In this document: piece by piece, positions 9,172 through 18,710 of the stretch
Numbering within the stretch: position 1 is the first letter of the stretch
Layout of the letters: the number at the start of each line of letters is the position of its first letter
Source of the DNA: Flavobacteriales bacterium
Lineage (GTDB): Bacteria > Bacteroidota > Bacteroidia > Flavobacteriales_F > PHOS-HE28
Length of the DNA stretch: 64,000 bases
Assembly (NCBI GenBank): GCA_016718655.1
Contig: JADKCV010000011.1
Coordinates: 1-64,000, forward strand
Direction: 5' to 3'
Program-made: the position numbers and the translations under genes
The notes under the pieces: model-generated
Seen by the model: the letters and a program-made list of their open reading frames with translations, nothing else
What the model was told of the DNA's origin: nothing
Database searches by the model: none

Positions 9172-10836
9172 TCACCGCACCCCCAACAACTCCTCCTCCC
9201 GCTTGTACGGCACCAGGAAGCGTTCCTCGCGTGTGGCCGTTCCTTCTGCATCGTAGTCCACCCGCACGCCGATGAGCTGGCCTTGGGGATCGAGCCGGGC
9301 GATCTGCTTGACCGCTGGCGTCAGCTCCATGTCGTTCCAACGCCGACCCCTGCCATGCATGACCAAACGCTGGAACGAAGGGTGGTAGGTGAATTGCAAG
9401 TGATCCTGCTTCTCGGTCGCGTAGCCGAAGAAGTCCACCAGGCGATCATCGGTGTACACCACACGCATGGAGTCGTAACTGGCCCGGATCTCCAGGTGAT
9501 CGTAGCGGGCGATCCTCGCGTGAAGTTCCGGGCCGAAGTGCTTGTATCCGTTGGAGAATCGTTGCTCGGCACTGGCGGCCGTGCCAGCAGGCCACGGCGT
9601 GCTCAGGTAGTCCTTGTAGTAGATCCACGCGCCTTCCTTCCTGTACTGCACCAAGGCATGTGAGCCGGGGATCTGTTGCATGGACTGTTCGAATGGGAAA
9701 AGCCGCGACTGTCGCACAAAGACACCCTCCTCCGGGCGTGGCGCACCATCGCGGGCGGTGATGGCGAAGGTGTTGAGCGCAGTGAGCTCGATGTTCTGGA
9801 ACCACTGCAGGCCCTCGAGATTGTGGATGCGCTCCTTCCCTGCTGCGATCAAGGAGCCTTCTTCGGTGAAGACCTCGGTGTAGACCGTTGCGGAGTCGAG
9901 CGGGGTGCGCACATGGCGCAAGGCCTTCTCGTGGTCGATGTTGGTCTTGGTGACGGCCTGTCCGTTCTTGAAGAGGATGGTCTCGATCACCCGTCCATCG
10001 CGGTCGTAACGCGTGCGGATGCCGTTGAGCTTGTCATCGCGCCAGTGTTCGGTGCGGCAGAGCTTGTCGGTGCCTTTGTAGTATTCCTTCCAACGCCCGG
10101 AGCGTTTGCCATGCTCGAAGTAGCCCACGATCCACGGCAGCTTGCTTGAATAGTTCTGGATCCATTGGCCGTGCAGTTCGTTGAGCGTCCCTTCGCCGGA
10201 ACACCAGACCTTGTCCTTATCCGCTCCTTCGAAGTAGCGCACCACCCGCTCGGGCTTCTGCGGCACTTCGTACTTGTTGGGCAGCAGGAAGGCATCGGGC
10301 AGGTAGTAGTCGTAGGCGCCTTGGATCAACTTCAATTCTTCCAAGCTGAAGCCCGAAGCCTGTTGCCATGCACCAAGGCCCGGCTCCTCGATCTCGCGCA
10401 CCCAGGCGTAGTTGTTCGCGGCAGCGATGCGGCGTGCCATGGCCTCTTGACCGGTATGCCGCATCAAGTATCCGACAGCGCAATAGGTATCGTGCTCGTC
10501 GATGAAGACCGGGATGCGCTCCTGCCGGTAGTAGTTGATCGGGAAACGGCCTTGGCGTGCGTAGTCGGCGAGCACGGCAGTGAGTTCCTGGCGCGACCTG
10601 AGCTGATCTGCGCTCAGTTGGCTCGTAGGTGCCTGGGATAGCACTCCGAGCACCTCCGCGAGATGCGCCTGTACATAGTCCACATCATTGCTGATGGGTT
10701 TGGCGGGCTTGCCGGTCAACTGCTCTGCGTGGTCGGCCCAGTAGGGGTTGAAGGCGCGGAGTTGGTCGAGGAGGTTGGTGGCGTGGCTATGGGAGGCCGC
10801 GAGAAGAAGGGCGAAGGCAAGGAGGCAGGGGCGCAT
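9172..10836 (-). CDS. Secreted protein with MORN-like repeats
   Basis: 554 residues with a clear signal peptide (RPCLLAFALLLAASHSHA). The middle holds a MORN/YwqK-antitoxin-like series: VGYFEHGKRSGRWKEYYKG, EHWRDDKLNGIRTRYDRDG and VIETILFKNGQAV (residues about 235-300). The N-terminal third, with DEHDTYCAVGYLMRHTGQE and FSLEELKLIQGAYDYYLPD, is a conserved-looking segment I do not recognise by name. Expected in the periplasm or at the surface. Single gene, convergent with DUF2130, divergent from nothing obvious upstream. Function unknown. Confidence 0.75.
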   Translation of the reverse strand: MRPCLLAFALLLAASHSHATNLLDQLRAFNPYWADHAEQLTGKPAKPISNDVDYVQAHLAEVLGVLSQAPTSQLSADQLRSRQELTAVLADYARQGRFPINYYRQERIPVFIDEHDTYCAVGYLMRHTGQEAMARRIAAANNYAWVREIEEPGLGAWQQASGFSLEELKLIQGAYDYYLPDAFLLPNKYEVPQKPERVVRYFEGADKDKVWCSGEGTLNELHGQWIQNYSSKLPWIVGYFEHGKRSGRWKEYYKGTDKLCRTEHWRDDKLNGIRTRYDRDGRVIETILFKNGQAVTKTNIDHEKALRHVRTPLDSATVYTEVFTEEGSLIAAGKERIHNLEGLQWFQNIELTALNTFAITARDGAPRPEEGVFVRQSRLFPFEQSMQQIPGSHALVQYRKEGAWIYYKDYLSTPWPAGTAASAEQRFSNGYKHFGPELHARIARYDHLEIRASYDSMRVVYTDDRLVDFFGYATEKQDHLQFTYHPSFQRLVMHGRGRRWNDMELTPAVKQIARLDPQGQLIGVRVDYDAEGTATREERFLVPYKREEELLGVR

Positions 10837-10881
10837 GTTGACCAGGTTATACGCCCCGGTACAACCGAGCCCACTACAGGT

Positions 10882-12339
10882 TCATTCCGTCGCCTCAGAC
10901 GGCCTGGCCTCCAACTCCTCGATCGTCCGCCGCGCCGCATCCAAGCGCACACGATTGTTCTTCGATACGAGCATGTTCGTGATCAGGTGCTCCATGCGGT
11001 GGTGCAGTGGGATCAACAGCCCGGCGATCGCGGCCATGCACAACAACATCAGCAGCGGTGAGTGGTGCGTGATCTCGCCCAGCAACGGATGTACCAGCAG
11101 GTTGATGAATTCGAAGAAGAGCAACAGCGCAATGAGCGAGAGGTTCTTGATGGCCTTGGCGCCCACCACCGCCGTACGACTGAAGATGAGCAGGAAGATG
11201 CCCAGCGTGATGACGATGAGGGCGATGATGCCGAACTGGATGTTTCGGGAGCGCTCCTCCAGTGCCTCGAGTCGGGCCTGCTCCTCTTCCTTCTCCTTCA
11301 ACTGCTGCCCGAAGCGCATGCTCTCCACCTTGCTCAGCGCTTGCACACTGAACAGGCTGTCCTGCAAGGTGGAGCGCAGCTTCAGGCTCACGTATGCGCT
11401 ATCGGCATTGCCCGCAGCATGGTAAGCCAGTTCCAAGAGGCCAGTGGCTTCCAGAGCGGCCGGCAGGTTGTCGGTTCGCTCCGCTTCAGCAAGCGCTCGC
11501 CTTCCAAGGCCGATGGCACCGCTGGCATCTTGCGCGTCGAGTCGCACCCGGCCGAGGCTCACCAGGGCGTACGGCATCAACCGCGCAATGCGGAAGGAGT
11601 CGCACACCGCGATGGTCTTTTGGAAGAAGAGCTCGGCCATGTCCGACTCGCCTTTGGCTGCGTACGCCTTGCCGATCACGAATTGCGACCGCGCGTAGCC
11701 GTAAGGATCGTCGGCAACCTTGTCCGTGATGTTGCTGCCCTGCGCCTGTTGCAAGGCGGAATCCAGCAAACCCACTGCGGCGTAGGCTTCGCTCAAGTGA
11801 CAGGCCGTGCGGTTGCGCTCCACTGTGCTCACCACATGCGCTTCTGACTTCTTCAGCCATCGGATCGCTTCCCGGTACTGCCCCATCTGCTTGAATACGA
11901 TGCCGGTCTCCTTCTCCACCCAGCCGATCAAGTCCGCATCGCCACTGAGCTCCGCATGGTCCAATGCCTTGTACAGGTATTCCAAGGCCTTACCTGGGTC
12001 GCTCTCCTTGCACGAGAGGCTGGTGACGAGGTACGCCTTGGTCAGCGCCGTATCGTGCTTCAGCTCGAGTACCAGGTCCAGCGCGAACAACGCCGTGATA
12101 CGCACTTCCTCCGCGCGCCCGGCATACAGGCAAGCAACAGCGTGGTTCTTCGCCGCTTCCATGCGCACAGCGGCGGGCTTTGTCAGGTCGTGCCGCACAT
12201 CGAGCGTGTCCAGTGTGGCCATGCCGCCGTATTGCGCGCTGCCGGCTAACCATGACAGCACAAGCACAGCGATCAGCGTGTAACGGAACGGCTGCGCTGG
12301 GTGTCCCTTGGTTCCCATGCTATGTCCCAGAATGTTCAT
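10882..12339 (-). CDS. TPR membrane protein, copy 4 of a tandem array
   Basis: Signal peptide (LIAVLVLSWLAGSAQ), then about 300 residues of TPR-like helices (AYLVTSLSCKESDPGKALEYLYKALDHA; REAIRWLKKSEAHVV), a short coiled coil (GQQLKEKEEEQARLEALEERSR), and the array's shared C-terminal module. The module has TM1 IQFGIIALIVITLGIFLLIF, TM2 SLIALLLFFEFINLLVHP, the loop GEITHHS, TM3 LLMLLCMAAIAGLLIPLHHR, and the tail NNRVRLDAARRTIEELEARP. The outermost ATG (12339) lies inside the previous copy; ATG 12318 puts the signal peptide nearer the N-terminus and sits just after that gene's TAG, and I prefer it. No kinase or DNA-binding domain is attached. N-terminally it is most like copy 1. Confidence 0.8.
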   Translation of the reverse strand: MNILGHSMGTKGHPAQPFRYTLIAVLVLSWLAGSAQYGGMATLDTLDVRHDLTKPAAVRMEAAKNHAVACLYAGRAEEVRITALFALDLVLELKHDTALTKAYLVTSLSCKESDPGKALEYLYKALDHAELSGDADLIGWVEKETGIVFKQMGQYREAIRWLKKSEAHVVSTVERNRTACHLSEAYAAVGLLDSALQQAQGSNITDKVADDPYGYARSQFVIGKAYAAKGESDMAELFFQKTIAVCDSFRIARLMPYALVSLGRVRLDAQDASGAIGLGRRALAEAERTDNLPAALEATGLLELAYHAAGNADSAYVSLKLRSTLQDSLFSVQALSKVESMRFGQQLKEKEEEQARLEALEERSRNIQFGIIALIVITLGIFLLIFSRTAVVGAKAIKNLSLIALLLFFEFINLLVHPLLGEITHHSPLLMLLCMAAIAGLLIPLHHRMEHLITNMLVSKNNRVRLDAARRTIEELEARPSEATE

Positions 12340-13806
12340 TCGGTCGTGCTTCCAGTTCCTCGATCGTCCTCCGCGCCGCCTCCAACCGCACCCGGTTATT
12401 CTTGCTCACCAGCATGTTGGTGATCAGCTTCTCCATGCGGTGATGCAGCGGGATCAGCAACCCGGCGATGGCAGCCATACACAGCAGCATCAGGATCGGC
12501 GAGTGGTGCGTGATCTCGCCAAGGAACGGATGCACCAGCAGGTTGATGAATTCGAAGAAGAGCAGCAGCGCTATGAGTGAAAGGTTCTTGATGGCCTTCG
12601 CACCCACGACCGCCGTGCGACTGAAGATGAGCAGGAAGATGCCCAGCGTGATGACGATGAGGGCGATGATGCCGAACTGGATGTTGCGGGAGCGGGCAGC
12701 GATTTCCTCCGCACGCAACTTGGCGTCCTCCATGTCCTTGAGCTGTTGCGAGAACAGTTGGCTCTGAAGCTGACTGCGGTTCTGGGTAGCGATCACACTG
12801 TCGCGATAGGCAATACACAGCTTCGCGTAAAAGAACGCGCTATCCGCCATGCCGTTCGCCTTGAACGCATCGGCCAGGGCCTCGGCCGCTTTTTCCAAAG
12901 GACTCGGATTGCGTACCCCTTCCGCAGAACGGAAACCCAACTGAGCGATGGCTTGCGCTTCCGCAGTGCGGCCCTGCTCCAAGAGCAACGAAGAATACCC
13001 TGCGGCGAACTGAACGAGCGGAAGCGGGAGCTGGAACGAGTCGGCGGCCGCGATGGCGCGCTTGAAATGCAGTTCGGCCAGGTCCGCTTCATGGCGTGCG
13101 GCATACACCGTCGCGAGCGCGCCGTTCGAATAGGCGTAGGTCCATGGATCTTCACCCGGTGAATCGACCATTTCCACTTGCTTGGTATAGTAAAGCGCGG
13201 AATCGAGTTCGCCTCGGTTCATGAAGACCCGGGCTAATGTTGACAAGCCTCGCGAGCGGATCCCGAAGGCATGCCCAACGCCAGCGCTTTCCGCATGTAG
13301 CGCATGGTTCCATCATGGTCTCCCACGCGTTGATAGAGCACGGCGAGCTCCTTGCAGGTCGCGCCCATCCAGATGCTATCACGCGCGCTCGTAAAGTGAT
13401 CGAGCGCGATGTTGAAGTGCTTCAATGCGCCGTTCACCTCGTTGGCGATCACGAAGGAGACCCCGATCGAGAGGTGCGCCCTGCCGAGCAGCGTGTCGTT
13501 CCCCGTGGGTTCCGCGATCGCCAGTGTCCGGATCGAGGTGGACATGCACTCATCCAGTCGGTTGATGTAGAGGTATCTCTGCACCAGCCGTGCGAGCAAC
13601 GCGACCTTCATGCGGGGATCGTCCGTGGCCTTCTCACGGGCGATCAGTGTGTCCACAGGAAGGTCACTGATACTGGCAAAGAGGGTATTGAAGGGCTGGG
13701 CCTGGAGCCGTCCGATACCGGCCAAGGCAACAACCAATGCCAGTGCTCGGAAGTAGATGATCATGGCGATGGTTCGTTGTTGAAGCGTGATCAGGTACAT
13801 GGGCAT
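12320..13806 (-). CDS. TPR membrane protein, copy 3 of a tandem array (frameshifted)
   Basis: Same architecture as copy 2, to which it is closest: a hydrophobic start (ALALVVALAGIGRLQAQPFNTL), TPR segments (EVNGALKHFNIALDHFTSARDS; GELDSALYYTKQVEMVDSPGED), a coiled coil, and the shared three-helix C-terminal module. One base is missing in a C run at 13262-13264 (GGG on the coding strand), which breaks the frame after MRKALALGMPSG. The downstream part resumes as GIRSRGLSTLARVFMN in the frame matching copy 2. ATG 13806 overlaps the stop of copy 2 as TGATG. The lesion could be real decay, slippage-based switching, or a homopolymer sequencing error. Confidence 0.75.
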
Positions 13807-15293
13807 CAACTGGCGTTGGTGTCGGTAGGCCTTGCTTCGAGTTCCTCGATCGTCCTACGCGCTGCCTCCAACCGCACCCTGTTGTTCTTCGATACGAGCA
13901 TGTTGGTGATGAGCTTCTCCATGCGGTGGTGCAGTGGGATCAGCAGCCCGGCGATCGCCGCCATGCACAACAGCATGAGCAATGGTGAATGATGTGTGAT
14001 CTCACCCAGCACCGGATGCACCAGTAGGTTGATGAACTCGAAGAACAACAACAGCGCGATGAGCGAGAGGTTCTTGATGGCCTTGGCGCCCACCACCGCC
14101 GTGCGACTGAAGATGAGCAGGAAGATGCCCAGCGTGATGACGATGAGGGCGATGATGCCGAACTGGATGTTATGGGAGCGTGCCGCGAGCTCCTCCGCGC
14201 GAAGCTTGGCTTCCTCGCGGTCCTTCAGTTCCTGCGTGAACAATTGGTTCTGCAACTGGCTTCGGTTCTGCAAGGCCGTGAGCGAGTCGCGCCATGCGTG
14301 GGCAAGCTTCGAGTACACCAGCGCGCTATCGGTCATGCCGTTCGCGCCAAAGGCATCGGACAAGGCCGTCGTGGACTTCACCAGAAACCCCGGTTGCCGC
14401 AAATGCTCGGTTGATCCGAAGCCCTTACGCGCCCAGACCAACGCCTCCGACCCGCGCCCTTGGCCGATCAGCAGCTTGGCGTAACCGGCCGCAGCGTTGA
14501 TGAGCGGCTCGGGCACCTCAGCAGAATCAGCCACTGCCAAGGCCCGCTTGAAGTAAGGCTCAGCCAGGTCGTTCTCCCCTCGAGCAGCATGCACGACGGC
14601 CAGGGTGAGTTGGAAGTTCGCATAGCCATAGGGATCATTTCCGGGCACCTTCAGCACATCGGCCTTGCGGGCATAGTAAAGCGCGGAATCAAGGTCGCCG
14701 CGTTCCATGTGGCACCGGGCAAGGATGGACATTGAGCGGCCGTAGATCCCCTCACTCAAGCCATAGGCCTGCGCCTTACGCATATAGCGCAAGGTGCCCT
14801 CCGTATCCCCGGCCCGTTGGTACACGATGGCGGTCTCCTTGCAAACGGCCCCCATGCCCAAGCTATCGCCGGCATGTTGGAAGCGTTCGAAGGCGATGTT
14901 GAAGTGCTTCAGGGCCCCGTTCACCTCGTTGAGCTGCGTGAATGCCCCGCCGATGCCGAAGTGGGCGCGACCGATCAGCGTATCGTTCCCGGTCGGCTCG
15001 GCCGCTTCCAGACCACGAATAGCTGCTTTCATGCAGTCCTCCGGGCGACCGAGGAAGAGGTACTGGCTGACGAGCCTGGCAATGGCGGCGCATTTCACCC
15101 GCGGGTCGGTCGCCGCGGCCTCACGTGCGATCAAGGAATCGACAGGAATTCCACGCATCCGGGCCGCAAGCGTGTCGAGGGGCTGGGCGCGCAGTTGGCC
15201 GATACCGACCAATGCAACGACCACTGCCAGCGTTCGGAAAATGAGACCCCGGGAAATGGTCCGTTGGTGAAGCATGCAAACATTCATAGGCAT
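13806..15293 (-). CDS. TPR membrane protein, copy 2 of a tandem array
   Basis: 495 residues: a signal-like start (FRTLAVVVALVGIGQLRAQPLDTL), a TPR region (EVNGALKHFNIAFERFQHAGDS, TEGTLRYMRKAQAYGLSEG, GDLDSALYYARKADVLKVPG), a coiled coil (ELKDREEAKLRAEELAARSH), and the shared module of three transmembrane helices ending ARRTIEELEARPTDTNAS. The chosen ATG overlaps the stop of copy 1 in TGATG, which implies translational coupling; a second ATG two codons on is possible. An open frame continues upstream of this ATG but there encodes only an out-of-frame reading of copy 1. Confidence 0.85.
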   Translation of the reverse strand: MPMNVCMLHQRTISRGLIFRTLAVVVALVGIGQLRAQPLDTLAARMRGIPVDSLIAREAAATDPRVKCAAIARLVSQYLFLGRPEDCMKAAIRGLEAAEPTGNDTLIGRAHFGIGGAFTQLNEVNGALKHFNIAFERFQHAGDSLGMGAVCKETAIVYQRAGDTEGTLRYMRKAQAYGLSEGIYGRSMSILARCHMERGDLDSALYYARKADVLKVPGNDPYGYANFQLTLAVVHAARGENDLAEPYFKRALAVADSAEVPEPLINAAAGYAKLLIGQGRGSEALVWARKGFGSTEHLRQPGFLVKSTTALSDAFGANGMTDSALVYSKLAHAWRDSLTALQNRSQLQNQLFTQELKDREEAKLRAEELAARSHNIQFGIIALIVITLGIFLLIFSRTAVVGAKAIKNLSLIALLLFFEFINLLVHPVLGEITHHSPLLMLLCMAAIAGLLIPLHHRMEKLITNMLVSKNNRVRLEAARRTIEELEARPTDTNAS

Positions 15294-16735
15294 CAACCTG
15301 CGTTGATATCGGTCGGTCGTGCTTCCAACTCCTCGATCGTCCTCCTCGCCGCCTCCAACCGCACCCGGTTGTTCTTGCTCACGAGCATGTTGGTGATGAA
15401 CTTCTCCATGCGGTGGTGCAGTGGGATCAGCAGCCCGGCGATGGCGGCCATGCACAACAGCATCAAGATCGGTGAGTGGTGTGTGATCTCGCCGAGGAAT
15501 GGATGCACCAGCAGGTTGATGAACTCGAAGAAGAGCAGCAGCGCGATCAGCGAGAGGTTCTTGATGGCCTTGGCACCCACCACCGCTGTCCGGCTGAAGA
15601 CGAGCAGGAAGATGCCCAGCGTGATGACGATGAGCGCGATGATGCCGAACTGGATGTTGCGGGAGCGGGCGGCTGCTTCCTCGGCCTTGGCCTTCGCCTC
15701 CTCGCCTTCCTTCAGCTCCTGCGCGAAGGCCATGTTCTGGAGCTTGTTCAGGTTGGTGGCGTTGATCAGGCTGTCGGCATACAGCACGCGCAGCTCGAAG
15801 TAGCGGTAGGCACTGTCAGACTGGCCGCTGGCCTTGAACGATCGACGCAAGAGGTCGGAGGCGCCGACGAGACCTTCCAAATTGCCACCATCAACACTTA
15901 CGCGCAAGGCACGCCTGCCATCGGCGATGGCATTCGGGATGTCACCCGCATCCAGTTCCATCTCCCCGCGACCCAGCAGCGAACCGAAAAGCGGGATCAT
16001 CACTTGGAAGGAATCCGCGACCTCGATCGCCCGGGCGAAATGGACATCGGCCAGCTGGCGCTCGCGTTTCGCTGCGTAGGCCGCGCCGAGCACGTAGTAG
16101 GAGCGGGCGTAGGCATAGGGATCGCTTCCCGGGTCGGAGATGATGTTCGACCGCTGTGCCCAGTAGAGCGCAGAATCGGGCTTCCCCATGAGCCGGTAAC
16201 ACTCGCTCAAGTGGCAGCAGGTGCGGTTGGTCTGGTAGTCCGAGGTCACGTTGGCGAGGGCGAGTTGGAGCAGCTCCAGCGCGCGGGGCAGGTCGCCAAG
16301 GGACTTGTACACCGTGGCGATCTGCTTGTACGCCGTGCCGATATGGTTCGCGTTCCCTGACCGCTGCGCGTAGTCCAGCCCCTGGTAGAAGTACTTCAAC
16401 TGCAATGCAGCATCCGCAGAGCCGTTGAGCGCATCGCCCAAATGCTGGGAAGCGGTAGCAAGCAGCGTGTCGATGCCAAGCTCTTCAGCCAGCGCGAATT
16501 CCTCTTTGGCGTTCTTCCTGATCTCATCCTTCAACCCGAGGTTGAAGAGGGCTGCGCCATGGTTGCTGGTGATGAAGTACCGCTCGATCACTGGCCGCGA
16601 CTTGTCGTGGCGCGTGTCGAGCGAATCGTAGCGGGCATTGTAGGTGTATAACTGCGCGAAAAGTGCGAACGGCAGTGCTGACAGGAATAATGCAATGCTC
16701 CTGTTCAAGCTAGGGAGAGTGGCACGATAGGGCAT
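15293..16735 (-). CDS. TPR membrane protein, copy 1 of a tandem array
   Basis: 480 residues and the first gene of the four-gene array. The signal peptide is SIALFLSALPFALFAQ. It is followed by DSLDTRHDKSRPVIERYF, which parallels DTLDVRHDLTKP in copy 4, then TPR repeats (ALQLKYFYQGLDYAQRSGNA, LPRALELLQLALANVTSDY), a coiled coil (LKEGEEAKAKAEEAAARSR) and the shared membrane module ending in IEELEARPTDINAG. The frame stays open 93 codons further upstream, but that part lacks protein character, and ATG 16735 gives a proper signal peptide. I know of no name for this family; a membrane-anchored periplasmic scaffold or sensor lacking its output domain is a guess. Confidence 0.85.
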   Translation of the reverse strand: MPYRATLPSLNRSIALFLSALPFALFAQLYTYNARYDSLDTRHDKSRPVIERYFITSNHGAALFNLGLKDEIRKNAKEEFALAEELGIDTLLATASQHLGDALNGSADAALQLKYFYQGLDYAQRSGNANHIGTAYKQIATVYKSLGDLPRALELLQLALANVTSDYQTNRTCCHLSECYRLMGKPDSALYWAQRSNIISDPGSDPYAYARSYYVLGAAYAAKRERQLADVHFARAIEVADSFQVMIPLFGSLLGRGEMELDAGDIPNAIADGRRALRVSVDGGNLEGLVGASDLLRRSFKASGQSDSAYRYFELRVLYADSLINATNLNKLQNMAFAQELKEGEEAKAKAEEAAARSRNIQFGIIALIVITLGIFLLVFSRTAVVGAKAIKNLSLIALLLFFEFINLLVHPFLGEITHHSPILMLLCMAAIAGLLIPLHHRMEKFITNMLVSKNNRVRLEAARRTIEELEARPTDINAG

Positions 16736-17333
16736 CTGTAGAGCGGTGGACCGTAAAGATGCACAACGGCCACTTGACAGGACCAAGTAGAAATACCGGG
16801 TCTCACCCCTCCACGGTGCTGGAACCGGTGATGAACAGCAGGCGTGATCCATGAACGGAGGCGGCTTCCACCCTCCACCCAAGAGCATTACCCGGCCAAA
16901 TGCTACCATGAAAGCACCCCGCGCAAATGCCAGCCCGCCTATTCCGCGGCAACGGCAGAAAACAGATGCAGGTGATCGGAGGCACCGTCGTTGAGCCGAC
17001 TGCCAACAGTGCACACTTCGCTGAGCTTAGGGATGGCCAGGCGACCCCACTGGTCCGCTACCGTGTTCTACAGATCGCCCGGATCGAGAGCAAGGGCATG
17101 CGTTGGCCGCAAAGCGGCCGCTAGGTGGGGAGCAGCGTCATCCGAAGGTGATGGACCGACCTGTATTGCCTATGACAGGTTCGGGTTCCGTGGTACCGTC
17201 GCTCTCGGATCGAAGCATGCCAAGAGCTGCAAAGCGCTCATCCTTCCCTGGATCGCACAGCATCTTCAGTGGTCGCGCAGTCCATCGGTCGGGCTGATGA
17301 TGCAAGGTCCCACCCTGGGTTGTCTCACGATCG
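16736..17333. other. Gene-free stretch upstream of the TPR array
   Basis: Nearly 600 bases without a supported gene. Open frames on both strands lack family resemblance. A 42-codon minus-strand stretch near 16946-17075 (contains DQWGRLAIPKLSEVC and SDHLHLFSAVAAE) looks protein-like and may be a gene fragment, but it is closed by stops on both sides and has no start. The promoter of the TPR array should lie within the first 100 bases; no good TAnnTTTG box was found there. Confidence 0.5.
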
Positions 17334-18590
17334 TCAGGGCATCACCACGCGACCAGACCATACTCCATCCTGGTGCGTGACACGGAGCAGTAGAACGCAT
17401 TCAGAAGCTTGGATCGCCACGGCATGAAGGGAACCTCCATGTAGCGCACGCCGCTCGATCATTCGGCCATTCGAGTCGTATACTTCCAGGTAGGCATCGT
17501 TCCAGCTGGATCCGCGTAGGTCGCACAGGATCGCATCACCCGAAGCCCAGATACGGGCGTTCCTAACGGCAGGTCCGCCAACACCTGTGGCGATCACGAG
17601 CGGAAGTCCCACTGGGATCGGCGCATAATACGGAGATGATGTGTTCACACGCACCTGATACCCGGTTCCCGGCGGAACACCCGCTGGTACTTGGCAGCTG
17701 ATCATGCCTTGCGCTGCGTTCGTCGTGAGCGTACCGAGGTTCACCGGTTGAGAGAAGCCCCCGTCCGCATCGGACAACTCCACTCGGAACTGGACAGGAG
17801 CCATTGGCGGCCCTTGCGTGGAAAAGGCCACTTGCAAGTTGGTAGGCCCATCCATGGCAAGTTGCAATTCCGCTACCTCCGGCGCACACTGAACATTGTA
17901 GATCAGCGCCAGATCATCGTACCAGACACGCGAACCGATGACACTCCCGGCACTGTCACCCGAAGTGAGGATCAACAACACCCATTCCGGATCACGCTCA
18001 TCGAGGTACTGGAATGGCGTGGAAAAACGGGTCCATTCCGGAACGGCCTGATAAGGCGCCTTCCATGAAGCACCGGCGATGTAGTTCGCCTCCGTCCCGA
18101 AAGCCGGTAGACGACCTTCATCCACATGGAGCAATGCACCGATGTTCGCCCGATCGCCTACCTGTGGATCGGCTTTGTACCACCCCACCAAGCTATCCGG
18201 CCTGCCAATGGCAATGGTGTTCCATTGTGTATCGTCCGGATCCGTATACATGTAGCTGTTGTCGATGTTCAGTTCCGCATGGACGCGACCGTTGGTAAGC
18301 AGACCGTTCGCAGTGCCTGCCGCCGAGTTGACCGTGCGCAGTTCCACCGAATAGGAGCCCGAGTGGGCATCCGCACTACGCCAACATAACTGTGGCACCA
18401 ATGCATTGATGAACGCCCCAGCATCACTGCTCTTCAACGAACTCCAATTACTGGGCTCTTGGGTGACCATCCCCACATTCGTCCACGACTCGAAGTCCGC
18501 CTCATCAAGCTGACGCTGCGCCAACACACTTGAAACGAACAGAATGACACCCAGGATCACGATGATCACACGTAGCTGACGAGATGGCAT
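17334..18590 (-). CDS. Secreted PCMD-like protein with a T9SS sorting tail
   Basis: 418 residues. Signal peptide (VIIVILGVILFVSSVLAQ) followed by a module that begins ADFESWTNVGMVTQEPSNWSS and contains HSGSYSVELRT and VWYDDLALIYN, as in the putative carbohydrate metabolism (PCMD) domain of Bacteroidota cell-surface proteins (residues about 25-240). A fibronectin-like segment follows (about 250-340), and the C-terminal 80 residues resemble the Por-type type IX sorting domain (LEVYDSNGRMIERRAL ... VWSGRVVMP). ATG 18590 gives the signal peptide; the longer open frame upstream is not protein-like. Monocistronic, and divergent from the LOG-family gene with 120 bases between. Confidence 0.75.
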   Translation of the reverse strand: MPSRQLRVIIVILGVILFVSSVLAQRQLDEADFESWTNVGMVTQEPSNWSSLKSSDAGAFINALVPQLCWRSADAHSGSYSVELRTVNSAAGTANGLLTNGRVHAELNIDNSYMYTDPDDTQWNTIAIGRPDSLVGWYKADPQVGDRANIGALLHVDEGRLPAFGTEANYIAGASWKAPYQAVPEWTRFSTPFQYLDERDPEWVLLILTSGDSAGSVIGSRVWYDDLALIYNVQCAPEVAELQLAMDGPTNLQVAFSTQGPPMAPVQFRVELSDADGGFSQPVNLGTLTTNAAQGMISCQVPAGVPPGTGYQVRVNTSSPYYAPIPVGLPLVIATGVGGPAVRNARIWASGDAILCDLRGSSWNDAYLEVYDSNGRMIERRALHGGSLHAVAIQASECVLLLRVTHQDGVWSGRVVMP

Positions 18591-18710
18591 GCACCAAAGG
18601 AACACGGTAACACCGGAACTTGTTCCGACATCATACGGACCGCCATCGCGCTCCCCGTCCTTCAATGTTCCTGCATTCAACGTCGCAGCACTAGCTTCGT
18701 CGGCTCCAAA

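Larger units (their letters stand above)
10882..15670 (-). repeat. Four near-identical DNA copies of the C-terminal membrane module
   Basis: Segments of about 340-360 bases near 10890-11250, 12345-12700, 13825-14185 and 15310-15670 are strongly alike at the DNA level, whereas the upstream TPR parts have diverged much more. Shared stretches include the codons for TLGIFLLIFSRTAVVGAKAI and LLMLLCMAAIAGLLIPLHHR. This pattern suggests tandem duplication followed by gene conversion or strong constraint on the module. Confidence 0.8.

Noticed and set aside
16803..17014. Upstream extension of TPR copy 1 as a longer N-terminus
   Set aside because: The extension is Cys/Arg/Pro-rich without conserved features and would bury the signal peptide found at the ATG at 16735.
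16991..17380. Plus-strand open frame of 129 codons
   Set aside because: No signal, domain or protein-like pattern, and its end overlaps the conserved 3' end of the PCMD-like gene on the other strand.
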